From Acanthosepion pharaonis (taxonomy: Eukaryota; Mollusca; Cephalopoda; Sepiida; Sepiidae): a stretch of DNA of 64,000 nt. The notes below the pieces were generated by a model. It worked only from the letters and a program-made list of their open reading frames with translations, did not search any database and had not been told where the DNA came from. The stretch covers positions 977,001-1,041,000 of the forward strand of contig CAHIKZ030005438.1 in NCBI GenBank assembly GCA_903632075.3, in the 5' to 3' direction. Positions 31,834-42,275 of the stretch are shown piece after piece (position 1 is the first letter of the stretch; each line of letters begins with the position of its first letter). A program made the translations under genes and the position numbers.

Positions 31834-32000
31834 TTGATTAATTCTTTTTTTTACGGCGTATCAACCCTTTGCGGGTTATTTAAAGCCAGTAAATATTTTT
31901 AGATTGTAAGAATTTGGAGGGTGGAGATAACAGTTTAGTGATACAAGCTAATTAACCCATAGCTGGGGAAAGAAGAGATGGGCCCATACCTTATCAGAAT
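31834..32000 (+). mobile_element. SINE-like repeat (ACGGCRTATCAAC family), copy
   Basis: TTTACGGCGTATCAACCCTT, GCGGGTTATTTAAAGCCAG, then GTTTAGTGATACAAG and a CCCATAGCTGGGGAAAGAAG segment. A tandem neighbour begins at 32,128. Confidence 0.6.
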
Positions 32001-32127
32001 TTGATTAACAAATATAAAGTGGGGGATCAATTATATATTACATGCAATATATAAAGTGAGCACTCACTTTGTGCCCACAATAGTTTCTATACATTACAGA
32101 GAATGTAAATAAATTTGTAGTTAATCA

Positions 32128-32290
32128 GTATTTGATTGATTCTTTTTCTACGGGTTATCAACACTTTACAGGTTATTTAAAGCCAGAAAATATTTTTAGA
32201 TTGTAAGAATTTTGTTGGGAGATAATAGTTTAGTGATACAAGTCTTATTAATTAACTATAGTTGAGAGGTGAAGAAGTGGATGCATACTT
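32128..32290 (+). mobile_element. SINE-like repeat, tandem second copy
   Basis: CTACGGGTTATCAACACTTT, CAGGTTATTTAAAGCCAGAA and AGTTTAGTGATACAAG repeat the preceding copy with ~85% identity, ~295 bp downstream. Confidence 0.6.
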
Positions 32291-32301
32291 AATCAAATAT
32301 A

Positions 32302-32410
32302 TGCATTATTTACATTATTCGGACTATTGTCTTCATCTTTGTCGCCACATTTATTACAACGTTTCGGCCGCTGTACGCTCCGGCCTTCTTCAGGTGGTTG
32401 GAATGTCGAA
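32302..32410. mobile_element. Terminal repeat shared with 38.3 kb (Penelope-associated)
   Basis: TTACATTATTCGGACTATTG, CGTTTCGGCCGCTGTACGCT and CCGGCCTTCTTCAGGTGGTT match 38,267-38,372 over ~105 bp. At 38 kb the same sequence follows a GIY-YIG-like relic, which suggests a Penelope terminus. Confidence 0.65.
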
Positions 32411-32548
32411 TTTCTATTTCTCAGCACGCTGCGTAGCTTTTTAGAATGCTTCTTTGCTAGTCCAATGCGTACTTCGGATCTCGCTGCCGTATTTTTTATC
32501 ATCTGTTAAAACGTTTCCCAGATATTTGAACGTCTGTACTTTTTTGAT
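32411..32548 (-). mobile_element. LINE relic A-type fragment
   Basis: Minus strand: RSEVRIGLAKKHSKKLRSVL then RN, preceded by KVQTFKYL-like text. This is the segment just after the RT active site in the relic A lineage. Fused to the preceding terminal repeat. Confidence 0.55.
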
Positions 32549-32615
32549 GTTTATATTCACAAAAAAAATTCACGAACGATAATTTGATTACAAATATAAA
32601 GGTATTAGGTATTGT

Positions 32616-32619
<4 letters not shown>

Positions 32620-32672
<53 letters not shown>
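32620..32672. repeat. (TA)n microsatellite
   Basis: About 26 TA units at the 3' end of a minus-strand SINE. Confidence 0.96.
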
Positions 32673-32674
<2 letters not shown>

Positions 32675-33087
32675 GGACTCTCACGTCATTTTCGACATAT
32701 GAATGCCAATCAACTCAGTTCCTAGAAACTGACATACCGTCTCCCTGCACTAATCATTTGGTTATACTGGTGAAGGCGTTGCGCAAAACCAAGCACACTT
32801 TTCGAAGACTCGAATACAGAGACCTGGTGCACTGTGTGCCACAAGGTCCGCAACCGATCCTCCGCAGGTTTCCAATTCAGAGTTGTCCTCCTCCTCCTAG
32901 ACTAGTTGACATTCAAGATTATATAACCCAGTCTGTCCTGCTATTTACCCATAGCTGGGGGAGAAGAAGAGGATTCATACCTTTCCCGAGGGTATTAGCA
33001 GGTAAGTGAATGTAATGGATTTGACTGGAATTTGAATTCGGCTCTTAATCCGAGCTGCTATCCATTATACCACCATGCCTCCTATCA

Positions 33088-33088
<1 letters not shown>
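32673..33088 (-). mobile_element. tRNA-derived SINE, full-length copy (SINE-1)
   Basis: On the minus strand the head GGAGGCATGGTGGTATAATG and GGATAGCAGCTCGGATTAAG is followed by a degraded B box, GAATTCAAATTCCAGTC. The body has GCTAATACCCTCGGGAAAGG, CCCAGCTATGGGTAAATAGC and GACCTTGTGGCAC-like text. The tail ends CATATGTCGAAAATGACGTG then AGAGTCCATTATATA. Copies: 45,602-46,013 and 48,285-48,597 (+) and a tail at 38,802-38,870 (-). Confidence 0.8.

Positions 33089-33090
<2 letters not shown>

Positions 33091-33144
<54 letters not shown>
33091..33144. repeat. (TA)n microsatellite
   Basis: 27 TA units. Confidence 0.96.
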
Positions 33145-33146
<2 letters not shown>

Positions 33147-33243
33147 AGACAATATGGTAATCCGTATGGAATTTGCAGGAGGATATAGATCAAAAGACAG
33201 AGCAAAATTATTATTAATTAAAGAATATCAAAGACTTTTAAAT

Positions 33244-33246
<3 letters not shown>

Positions 33247-33319
<73 letters not shown>

Positions 33320-33340
33320 ATTATTATTATTATTATTAAA
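33247..33340. repeat. (TA)n(TTA)n compound microsatellite
   Basis: About 34 TA units pass into eight ATT/TTA triplets. Confidence 0.96.
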
Positions 33341-33600
33341 TAAAGAATATCAAACACTAGAAATCTCATAGGTAATAATTTTTATTTCAAGAGAGCTCTA
33401 AACAAGAAGCTGTCATCTTCAATAATTACAAAAAAAAACAGGTTTTATTAATTCCATACGGAGGTAGAATTTTTGTTTTTTAATGCCAGATCCCTTCAGG
33501 ATTTACACGATCCTGTCTCTCCACAGCTTCCTTGTCTTTATTATCTGTGAATTGCCGTGCCTTCCTGTGGAAAAATAGTGGAGTGGTTTTCCCTTTCTTT
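33341..33600. other. AT-rich, partial repeat edge
   Basis: AAAGAATATCAAACACTAGA echoes AAAGAATATCAAAGACTTTT at 33,220 on the other side of the TA array. The rest has no recognised content. Confidence 0.35.
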
Positions 33601-33759
33601 TATTATTTTGAATTCAGAGGTATTTCTTTCTTTAAAACTGATTGACAGCCCATTCCCTCACTCTCCTCTGTCTGTCTGTCTGTCTCTCTCTCTATCTCTG
33701 TGTATGTAGGGTCAGTTGGGCACTGTCTAAGAGAAGAAAAAAACAACATTACGCAATTT

Positions 33760-34480
33760 ACTTCACCAGAAATTTGAAAACTGACATGTTGTATTGCTTG
33801 ACATTCGCACCGGTAACTCCAATACGAACATTTCATAGTGTTTGGGTGTCAATCTCAGGACAGTGCAGAGGATTCGGAAAAAGTTAGATGAGTCTAATGG
33901 TGATTACGAAGGTGTTTGGAGCGATCACTAGTGATGGTGATGTTATGCCTCCATTTCAGGGCCTCAGACTCAGCACGGAGGCCTACATCAAGTTCCTTGA
34001 TCAGGTAGTGCTCCTCTGGGTCTCGAGGCTGGTTGCTGGAAGACCCTATGTCTGGAAACAGGACTCTGCAGCATGCCGCAAAAAGCAGGAGAACCCAGTC
34101 CTGGCTGTCGAGAAAATTTCTGTGATTACATTATTCTTACATCTGGCCACCTAACTTCCAAAAATGCAACCCCCTTGATTATTATGTGTGGGGTACAGTT
34201 GAGCGAGAGATAAAAAAAATCTAACACCAAAGATGAACTGAAGGCAAGGATTATGGCAGCATTCACCATCTTAAGCAAGGAGAATGCCTAGAAGAGGTGC
34301 AAGAGATTCCGAAGTTGCCTGGAAGCTGTGGTGGAAGCCAATGGCGATTTTATTGAATGAATTTATTCTTTAGTATTTCAAGATATTTTTGTGTAATTTT
34401 GGTGAATATATTTGTTAAAATGAGATGTCAGTGTTATTTTCAGTTTTGCGTAATTTAGACAATATATCCATCGCACCCTG
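33760..34480 (+). mobile_element. Mariner/IS630-family transposase C-terminal relic
   Basis: Plus strand: VFGAITSDGDVMPPFQGLRL, TEAYIKFLDQVV, VSRLVAGRPYVWKQDSA (catalytic Asp in the QDSA motif) and, after frame changes, KMQPP...CVG and LKAR.MAAF. The end, near 34,468, reads TCGCACCCTGAAAG, a possible TIR. No first Asp motif is visible. Stops after LATX and elsewhere show decay. Confidence 0.65.
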
Positions 34481-34543
34481 AAAGGGAAGTTTGTCATTTT
34501 ATAGATATACTTTATCTTAAGTTTTTTTTACATATATATAAAA

Positions 34544-34576
<33 letters not shown>

Positions 34577-34580
<4 letters not shown>

Positions 34581-35540
34581 TGCTGTTCGATAAAAGTGAC
34601 TCATCTGGGATTTTTTACTAAAAATATTTTTTGTCAATTGTTTTTGGAGTTAAAATAATTTTTAATCTTACTAATATAAAGACCCCTTCCCGACCGCCTA
34701 GGAAAAACGTTTATTCACCCTAAGGTATTCTATTTATAATTATAAATTTGGATATAAATGAGATTCAGGAAAAAAACTTTGTGCAAAAAAGTGACTCAGA
34801 TATCGCATTCTAATGATTAAACTGGTAAATTTAAAGAGCTTTTCACAAAATATTGAAAACTAATTTACTATACACACAGAACAATATCCTAGAGAATTCT
34901 AGAACAGCTTAAATTAAATCTAGAGTATTCCAGAATATTCCAGAAAGCCTCACACAGTATAAAAACAGCTGGAAATAGCCACTCAAGTCACTAACCAGAT
35001 GAAAGGGTACAAACACGCATCAGAACCACTTAAGGTATCTATTATTGCCCTCTCAAAAGCAGGCAAGTCTACGAGAGATATTGCAGAAATTGCTATGACC
35101 TCATAATCAACTGCCTCTCGAGTGCTTAGGGCACATAATGATGCCACTCCTGCTCCAAGGAAGGAAACAACGGGATGAAAGAAAAAGATTGATGATAGAA
35201 CTGACAGGGTAATCAAGAGAGAAGTTGTGAAGAATAGGACTATAACTAGCCAAGAAATTGCAGCCTGTCAAAGCGAAGACCAAGGTGTTAGTCTTGCCTC
35301 TTCAACATTTCGTCGGTGGCTGTTAGAACAAGGCTACAAATCTTATACACGAAGGTTTAAGCCGCTAATAAGCAAAGTCAACAAAGCCAAGAGACTTGAA
35401 TGGGCTCACTATTACAAAAATTTCTCCGTAGAAGACTGGAAGAATGTTCTCTTCTCCGATGAAAGTTGAGTTAAATTCAAAGGATAAGGTGAGTCACTTT
35501 TAAATTCAAAGGATAAGGTGAGTCACTTTTATCAAATGCA

Positions 35541-35544
<4 letters not shown>
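34577..35544 (+). mobile_element. Internally deleted Tc1-like element
   Basis: Left end ACAGTGCTGTTCGATAAAAG then TGACTCATC; right end, read inverted, ACAGTGCATTTGATAAAAGT then GACTCACC. TA flanks both sides inside (TA)n tracts. The transposase stops at its first catalytic Asp motif. Then a 30-bp phrase (TTCAAAGGATAAGGTGAGTC) occurs twice at 35,477 and 35,507 just before the right end, a duplication made at or after the deletion. Confidence 0.85.
34999..35469 (+). pseudogene. Tc1-like transposase N-terminal half
   Basis: Met at 34,999: MKGYKHASEPLKVSIIALSK, AGKSTRDIAEIAMTS (first helix-turn-helix), TASRVLRAHNDATP, RTITSQEIAAC, STFRRWLLEQGYKSYTRRFK, KRLEWAHYYKNF and EDWKNVLFSDES, ending with the first catalytic Asp (SDES). 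In-frame stops TAA near 35,104 and TGA near 35,176 and a terminal TGA after SDES. The second Asp and third acidic residue are deleted. Confidence 0.85.
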
Positions 35545-35584
<40 letters not shown>

Positions 35585-35588
<4 letters not shown>

Positions 35589-35975
35589 TAATCACCATAG
35601 AGATCCTTTCCTGCCCCCAATTAGAATGTCTGATAGTCAACTTCTTGAGAGCAACTCTCTGCGTCTGCTCGGTCTCACGTTGACTGCTGACCTGAGATGG
35701 AACATATACATTGAGTCAATTGCATCGTCCACCGCGAGGAAAGTTGGCTCTCTGTACCGCGCCAGGAAATTTTTCTCCACGGAATCGATACTTCAAATAT
35801 ACAAATCAACCATTCGCCCTTGCATGGAGTATTGCTGCCATATATGGTATGGGGCACCTTCTGTTTACCTCGGAGTTCTTGACAAGATCCAGAGACGGAT
35901 ATGTAATATAATTGACCCTGATCTGGCATCTCGTCAGTATTTCATAATTTCTTGTAACATTAAAAGATTCTGAAG
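35585..35975 (+). mobile_element. LINE relic D-type: RT thumb/C-terminal segment
   Basis: MSDSQLLESNSLRLLGLTLT then ADLRWN, KVGSLYRARKFFSTESILQI, YKSTIRPCMEYCCHIWYGAP and LDKIQRRICNI. These follow the RT palm in jockey/CR1-group LINEs; YKS.IRP.MEY..H.W is the diagnostic run. It probably is the 3' part of the lineage found at 54,600-57,200. Preceded by a TA array at 35,547-35,584. Confidence 0.7.
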
Positions 35976-36784
35976 AATGTATTGGTCCTTACGTAGTGAT
36001 GGGAACAATATTAAGAATAATAATGATTTATCTCAGAATTACAGAAAGCATTAAACCAGGTCAAAGAATACGACATTTGAAATATTGTGACTACACCATT
36101 GTAAATGAATTCGAACATGTCTCAGAATAATAGTGCCGTGTCTTAAAATTTCAGAGAATATTAGTAACACCGGAAAATGATAAGACCCACAGTGATAAAA
36201 ATTTTAGGCCAAAATTCTGTGGAATGGTAAAGATAAGATTTTGCCACAAGTAAACAGCCAGGTACTTTTTCTTTAAGAGAACCCTTCCCCAAAAAGTATT
36301 TTAATTCTAAGTGAGTGGGCGGGTACGATCATATTTGCAGTGGACTCAAAACAACCCCCTGGGCATGTGTTTTCATGACCGAAAATTGTGCTTGATAAAG
36401 ATAACATGATTCTCTTTAAAATCATTTAAATGTACGTTAAAACATATAGTTCTGGCTGATAACACTGGTTGCATTTTACGAAAAGAATTCAAGTTGTTCC
36501 CTTAAATGGCGTCTGTTGCAGATATTCGCCAAACTCATCAGAACAGGAACAAGGTTACAGAAAGTTAATGGCTTGAAAGAAAGTAACTGTAATCATCCCT
36601 CTGGAGTGGAATATTTCACTCTTCATTTCGTTTGTATCAGTGCTTTTCAGTCGATACACACTTCAGCATTCATAAATGTTCTCTGAAATCCGAAGATAAT
36701 TCATTATCCTGTTTTTATATTGATTTATTTATTTAAATAAGAAAAAAAGAAGCAAACTCAATAAGCTGTGATTTAAATGACAAT
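35976..36784. other. AT-rich, nothing recognised
   Basis: No coding domain, RNA gene or terminal repeat seen. Candidate unique sequence. Confidence 0.4.
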
Positions 36785-37196
36785 TCACTTATCTGGAACA
36801 GCAGCTACCGCGAATCCTCCGCAAACAACAATCTGACCGTATCGGCAATCTCGTCTGGGTCCGTTGCCCGCCAGCAGAAAAAAAAAGGATTTAAAAAATA
36901 ACAAAATTTGATGTCCAACAGATACAATTTTGTACTGGTTCCGGTCGTGACGTCTGGCATCATTAGTCAACAAGCCGTTAAACTTGTCCACCAAATAGGC
37001 TCCATGACAGCTCAACTCCGTGACTGTTTCGGAAAATTTTCTCTGAAAACATAAGATAATTTATTATCCTATTTTATATATATTATAATATATAATTCAA
37101 TATATCAATTATATAATTATAATATCTAATTATTATAATTATTATATGAAATATATAATTAATTTATATCTATTTTATATATATTATCTCTATCTA
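36785..37196. other. Unrecognised, right half extremely AT-rich
   Basis: A 76-codon minus-strand frame (36,785-37,015) has no domain I know. 37,060-37,196 is almost pure A/T. Confidence 0.4.
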
Positions 37197-37207
37197 TAAA
37201 AGGCAGG

Positions 37208-37262
<55 letters not shown>

Positions 37263-37999
37263 TGTGTGTAACGAATGCACGGCCGTAATTTTCGACGGAT
37301 TTGCACCAAAATTTACATGCCCATGCTCCAAGTTAGCGGGAAGGCCAAGACCGACTTTGCATTTCCCAACTCCCATCGATAGTGGAAATAATCGATTTTT
37401 TCATGCTTCTACGGCAGTTTCCATGTAGTTTGCGGCCATTTTCTACTGGCCAGAGTGAGAGTCAATAGCTGGCTGCCACGAATAGGCAGGAAGATTCTTT
37501 TGGCCAGCGTGAGAGCCAACAGCTGACTAACACGAATGTTAACTAGCATGCAAAAAAAATCGATAGCTGCATTGGTCACAAGTGGGAAAAATTTAAATCT
37601 GCATGGCACCTTACTCCAATTGGCTCATTCGCTTGCTTAAACTCAACGTTGATTCTGATTCCGCAGAACTGGGTTGGGTGTGAAAAAGTATTTGTTGTTA
37701 ACATTCTTTTTTCATTCGGTTTTTCCAGTTAGGAGTCCTTTTTTTTAAAGCTGATCGTTTTGTGTTCATTTTGTTTAGTTCTTTTTTTCGTAACAGATTT
37801 AATGTTTAATATAGAGCTTAGAAAAAATTCGCAGTGTGAAATAGGCAAGAAGTAAGACATGTAGCAACATCAGCACGGCAAAGGGCACTCCTTTAAAGGC
37901 AATGAAGGACAAAATCATTTTAAGTCAAGTGATAGTGATTGCTGTATGAGTCGTACGATTATTGAATCAAGCACGGGCAACGCCGGGTCATGCTGCTAG
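37197..37999 (+). mobile_element. Non-autonomous Helitron-like element, full length
   Basis: 5' end TCTCTATCTATAAAAGGCAG, then (GT)n at 37,210-37,258. 3' end CACGGGCAACGCCGGGTCAT then GCTGCTAG. Host A at 37,196 and host T at 38,000 flank it, fitting A|T insertion. The 3' terminus is shared with the elements at 7,591 and 11,185, but the body differs. No Rep/helicase frame. The stem before CTAG is weak. Confidence 0.75.
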
Positions 38000-38109
38000 T
38001 CATATATATAATTCATTATATCTATTTTATATCTGTGGCAAAACATTTGACATCGAGAGCATGATGCCATGATAAAAATTGTCGCTTTAATCTACCGAAA
38101 AAAAATATT

Positions 38110-38372
38110 TTTGCTTGCAAGAGTCCCTAATATATATTGTTAAACTCACAAATGTCCATGATAGCAATAATTTCAAAACGAACATATATAAAATAAACAG
38201 CCACGGCTGTTCTTTGCAATATATTGGTAAAAGTGACAGAGATAAAAGAAAAACTTATTTACAATATTTACATTATTCGGACTATTGTCCTCATCTTTGT
38301 CGCCATATTTCTACAATGTTTCGGCCGTTGTACGCTCCGGCCTTCTTCAGATGGTTCGAATGTCGAACTGAA
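38110..38372 (+). mobile_element. Penelope-like GIY-YIG fragment plus terminal repeat
   Basis: FKTNIYKINSHGCSLQYIGK resembles the GIY-YIG core (IYKI...C...YIG). It is followed at 38,267 by a terminal repeat with TTCGGACTATTGTCCTCATC and TTTCGGCCGTTGTACGCTCC, also present at 32,302-32,410. Short and without an RT. Confidence 0.55.
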
Positions 38373-38466
38373 CCCTTTATTTCGCTCACTGGGGTAGACT
38401 GTTCTAGTTCCACGTGCCATGTCTAATGGATGTCAGTTATCAGTTATCTCCTGTTAATTTCCCTCT

Positions 38467-38652
38467 GAAAGTTCTCCACTGTCTTAACCGGGTATTGAAC
38501 TCACACTCTTTGGGTCCTGTCACTGGATCTAACTAACGCCTTTATCCACTGTATACTTAAGGACACATGGCACAGTGGATAAAGGCGTTAGTTAGACCCA
38601 GGACCCAAAAGAGTGTGAGTTCAAGAACCCGGGTAAGGCAGTGGAGAACTTA
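38467..38652. repeat. Palindrome built from two head-to-head tRNA-like SINE heads
   Basis: The right half reads GGCACAGTGGATAAAGGCGT, TAGTTAGACCCAGGACCC, GAGTGTGAGTTCAAGAACCC: A-box- and B-box-like segments of a tRNA-derived head. The left half is its reverse complement with small changes (GTATTGAACTCACACTC). The arms are ~90 bp and meet near 38,560. Confidence 0.75.
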
Positions 38653-38689
38653 CAGAAAGAGAGAGAAGTTCGTTATGTTCTGTTATCTC

Positions 38690-38694
38690 TCCCT

Positions 38695-38750
<56 letters not shown>

Positions 38751-38758
38751 CTATCTAT

Positions 38759-38801
<43 letters not shown>
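38690..38801. repeat. (CT)n, (CTAT)n and (GATA)n
   Basis: CT run, then CTAT repeats, then GATA repeats; the last two are complementary and form a tetranucleotide hairpin centred near 38,759. Confidence 0.93.
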
Positions 38802-38870
38802 TGGTGGAATCTCCCGTCGTATTCGACGTATGAAGGTCAAGCAGCTCAGTTCCGAGGAACCGACAGATAC
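38802..38870 (-). mobile_element. SINE-1 tail fragment
   Basis: TGGAATCTCCCGTCGTATTC, GACGTATGAAGGTCAAGCAG is the inverse of the tail at 45,970-46,010. Confidence 0.75.
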
Positions 38871-38956
38871 AGACAGAGAGACGGAAAGAGACAGAGGGAA
38901 ACATTGCAACCTTCTCCAATTATATAATTAATATCTGGTGATCCAAAAATTGCATT

Positions 38957-38959
<3 letters not shown>

Positions 38960-38990
<31 letters not shown>
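38960..38990. repeat. (TA)n microsatellite
   Basis: About 15 TA units at the 3' side of a LINE relic. Confidence 0.95.
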
Positions 38991-38993
<3 letters not shown>

Positions 38994-38994
38994 T

Positions 38995-39860
38995 CCGAAA
39001 ACCTCATCGTTGCTCACACACTCGGTCCATGTTATCCTTAGCATCCTTCAGTAGAACCACCGCTGCCTTGAGTCTCTTCTTCATCTTTGGGGAGACCGTT
39101 CAACATTCGCTTCCGTATAGGAAGACAGATGTCACGTAGCACTTCAGTACTCTTTTCTTTGTTACCAAGAAGAAATCCTCCTGTTTCTGCCCAGATCTTG
39201 GAATGCATCCTTGGCCATCCCAATCCTTCTGCGGATCGCAGTGTCTCACCTACCGTCCTCCGTCAAAACACTTCCCAGATATTTAAAATTACGTGCATGC
39301 TTTATTTTAGTGTCCCCGAACTTCAAATCGGATTTCGGGCACATCCTTTTACTGATGGCCATGCATTCTGTCTTCTTGTAGTTTATGCTTAGTCCCTTTT
39401 TCTCGCTCTCCCTCGATAATTTCTGTAGGACGTTTAGTATTTTCTTTTCCGTGTCTGCTATCAGCATAGTTTCATTTGCGTGTCTTATGTTGTTAAGATT
39501 GTGGCCACCAATGCTGAATCCTGGTAGGATCTCCAATTCTCTCAGAATTGCCTGAGGTTGCTGACCACCTTTAAGAGATCATTGTGACGTACATTGTCGA
39601 ATTCCTTTACCTAGTCTACAAAAAACATGTGCACGTTCTTCTGCATTTGTATTGCTCTTTCTGATAAAATTCTGGGCATGAATATCGTGTTCCTTGTTCC
39701 GGTGTCTTTAATTGAATCCGTACTGTTCTTGTTTTTATCTCTGGTCCGATTCTGATGCGCGCTCTATTCATCAGAATTCGGATCATGAGTTTAGTTATGT
39801 GGCTCATTAGGCTGCTTAGTCTGCCGAGTTCATAATCAGAAGCAAAAGGCGAAAACTGGA
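38995..39860 (-). mobile_element. LINE relic A-type with lost RT active site
   Basis: Minus strand in order: SSLMSHITKLMIRILMNRAR, RIGPEI, a VKAFDNVRHNDLL-like run, LRELEILPGFSIGGHNLNNI, then RHANETMLIAD where YADD is expected, KKGLSINYKKTECMAISKR, LKFGDTKIKHARNFKYLGSV, LTEDGR. A deletion joins the NDLLK segment directly to the LRELE segment, removing about 60 codons. Frameshifts follow after EDGR. Confidence 0.8.
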
Positions 39861-40137
39861 GCAACATCTCTGTTTTTATCTCCCCTGCGCTACGGAAGTT
39901 TTGTGGCAACTCAGGATACGAGCCGCTGATTTGCGAGCTGACCTCTAGTTGGCGGGTCACCACTTTGTTTACATCAGTGTAACTACACGTATAGCTTATT
40001 GTTGTTTCTCCTTTTATAGATGCCTCTCTGTTTAAGTAGTTAAGTAGTTCAGACTGAACACCTTGCTTCCTCTTGAGGCGCAGTATTTATTATGTATGGA
40101 ATAGACCATTATGTTATTATGGGTAAGGTCCCATAAC
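39861..40137 (-). mobile_element. LTR plus start of internal region of a Gypsy-type element
   Basis: Minus strand: TGTTATGGGACCTTACCCAT starts the LTR at 40,137 and GATGTAAACA ends it near 39,972 (~165 bp). A TATAAAAGG box lies inside. It is followed by AAGTGGTGACCCGCCAACTA, a primer-binding-site-like TGGTGACCC. About 110 bp of internal sequence follow, then LINE sequence resumes. The LTR start matches 25,786-25,860. Confidence 0.7.
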
Positions 40138-40420
40138 ACCTTTCCGTGTCTGCTATCAGCATAATTTCATCTGCGCGTCTTATGTTGTTAAGATTGTAGC
40201 CGCCAATGCTGAATCCTGGTAGGATCTCCAATTCTTTCAGAATTGCCTCGCTATATAGGTTGAAATAAGTCCGGTGAGAAGACGCATCCTTGCTTTACGA
40301 CCCTTTCTATTTTTGTATATTCGCTGAACTCATTCTCAATGCGCTTACATACCGTTTGCTGCCAGTGTAAGTTCTTCATTAAATCGTTAATACAACTGTA
40401 GAGTACTTTGACAGTACATT
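40138..40420 (-). mobile_element. LINE relic A-type, second piece, interrupted by the LTR
   Basis: Minus strand: EYTKIERVVKQGCVFSPDLF, then frame change, LKELEILPGFSIGG.NLNNI, RRADEIMLIADTER, ending exactly where the LTR begins. Overlaps in content (~100 bp) with 39,456-39,556, so the two pieces are separate copies of one lineage, not two halves of one. Confidence 0.75.
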
Positions 40421-40452
40421 AATATCAAGATTCGAAAATACTCGAAAAAATA

Positions 40453-40456
<4 letters not shown>

Positions 40457-40533
<77 letters not shown>
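40457..40533. repeat. (CT)n(TA)n compound microsatellite
   Basis: 15 CT units, then 24 TA units. Confidence 0.95.
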
Positions 40534-40536
<3 letters not shown>

Positions 40537-40680
40537 TTAAGGCGTGCTATATTTATGGGATAAAATGCTCAATATCAGATATAGAGCGTATGTAAAATAT
40601 AAATATAAAAGTGAACATTGACGTCAACACTCAGAGGCGACAGGGTGTTTCATGCTAGACGCAATCGTTCAATGTTCACT

Positions 40681-40724
<44 letters not shown>

Positions 40725-40735
40725 GATAGATAGAT
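40534..40735. repeat. Repeat edge shared with 24.2 kb, TA and GATA arrays
   Basis: GTCAACACTCAGAGGCGACA and GTGTTTCATGCTAGACGCAA match 24,226-24,270. GTGAACATTGA at 40,611 is inverted as TCAATGTTCAC at 40,667, a short hairpin. TA (40,681-40,708) and GATA (40,709-40,735) follow. Confidence 0.65.
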
Positions 40736-41100
40736 AACAGTACCTTCTAAATACTAATATTTATGTTTTACAACGGTCAGTTTTCAATCCGCGCCTGATA
40801 AACGGTGAGGAAGAAAATATATATTTATTAATTGTATATTAGTAACCTTATTGTGCTGTTTACTAAACGCTCTTAAGCAAAACTGACTTTGGCGTTACAA
40901 GGAAGACGTACGCATCGTTTTCATATTTTCGTATGTACAAAATATGCGTATTTGTCTATCGTAAACCGAGATAAATTCCTGCTTGCTTTGCAGAAAAGAA
41001 TATAGTCTAGATGGCCTGTCTGTCAGTAAAAGAAACACATTAAAAAGTTAAATGGGTCGAGAAAATTCTCCCTCCTGCCCCCTCGCTGTTTGCCAATTAT
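40736..41100. other. Nothing recognised
   Basis: AT-rich, no supported feature. Confidence 0.4.
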
Positions 41101-41880
41101 TTCTTTTTTTTTCATTCTTTCTCTTACTTTCTTTTCTTTTTTTCTTTGTTTTCTTTCTTCATTTCTTTAATAATTTGTCTTCTTTGTTCTTTTCTTTATA
41201 TTTTGCTTTGTTGTTTGCTTTCTTTCTTTAATTCTTCCTTTTCTTTCTTTCTTTCTTTATTTTCCCTTTCTTTGTTTTCTTACTTTATTAATTTATTTAT
41301 TTCCGTCCTTTTCTTTTATTTCTTTTTGTTTTTCTTTTCTTTCTTTCTTTTTTCTGTTCATTTCTTTGCTGCTTTTGTTTGCTTCTTTATTTTATTTTCT
41401 TTCCTTTTTTCTTTCCTTTTTCTTTTCTTTTCTCTCTTTTCTTGCTCGTTTCTTTTTTTTCTTTCCTTTCTTTTCTTTCTTTTCTGTTCTTTTCTTTCTT
41501 CTTTTCTTTCTTTTCTTTTTTCTCTTCTTTTCTTTTCTTTCCTTTCTTTTTTATTCTCTTCTTTTCTTTTCTTTCCTTTCTTTCCTTTCTTTTCTTTCTT
41601 TTCTTTCTTTTCTGTTCTTTTCTTTCTTTTTTCTTCTTTTCTTTCTTTTTTATTCTCTTCTTTTCTTTCCTTTCTTTCCTTTCTTTTCTTTCTTTTCTCT
41701 TCTTTTCTTTCTTTCTTTTCTTTTTTCTTTTCTTTCATTTCTTTCTTTTCTTTTTTCTTTTCTCTTCTTTTCTTTCCTTTCTTTTCTTTCTTTTCTCTTC
41801 TTTCCCCTCTTATTTTGTCTTTTCTTTCTTCCTATCTTTCTTTTTTTTATTTTCTTTGTTGTTTTCTTATTCCCACTTCC
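41101..41880. repeat. 780-bp polypyrimidine tract, (TTTC)n-rich
   Basis: Nearly all T and C on the + strand, built from CTTTC, TTTTC and TTCTTTTC units. The Phe/Ser/Leu-rich frames (+) and Lys/Glu/Arg-rich frames (-) here, up to 248 codons, are composition artefacts. Confidence 0.93.
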
Positions 41881-42159
41881 TTTATTTTTTAGTCGATCTC
41901 GCCCCTTTCTTTTCTGGCCCTCTTCTAGACTCACACATTCCGTATCTTCTCCGGGCCCCGCCCACATCATTTTATCGCCCCCACCCCACACATGCTCCAA
42001 TTGCCCGCAGTGCGGTTGTACTCTTGGTAATAAAAAAATCCACTGTGCTCAACTGGCTTTTTAATAATAAATCAGAAAACAATGAATAACATTAGTAAGT
42101 TCGGATGAGTTCGTTACCACGCTCCTCCCCACCCCTCGCTACCTGTCTGTCTCTGTCTC

Positions 42160-42275
42160 TCTCCATCTATCTATATCTATCTATTTACATATATATATAT
42201 ATATATATATACATACATACATATATATATATACATATATATACATATATTTATACATATATATATACATATATT

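Noticed and set aside
36785..37015. 76-codon minus-strand frame as a host exon
   Set aside because: No recognisable domain, no supporting neighbouring exon and no splice context I trust.
41146..42089. Phe/Ser-rich frames of 232-248 codons and the Lys/Glu-rich reverse frames
   Set aside because: All frames of both strands stay open because the DNA is TTTC-type low complexity.
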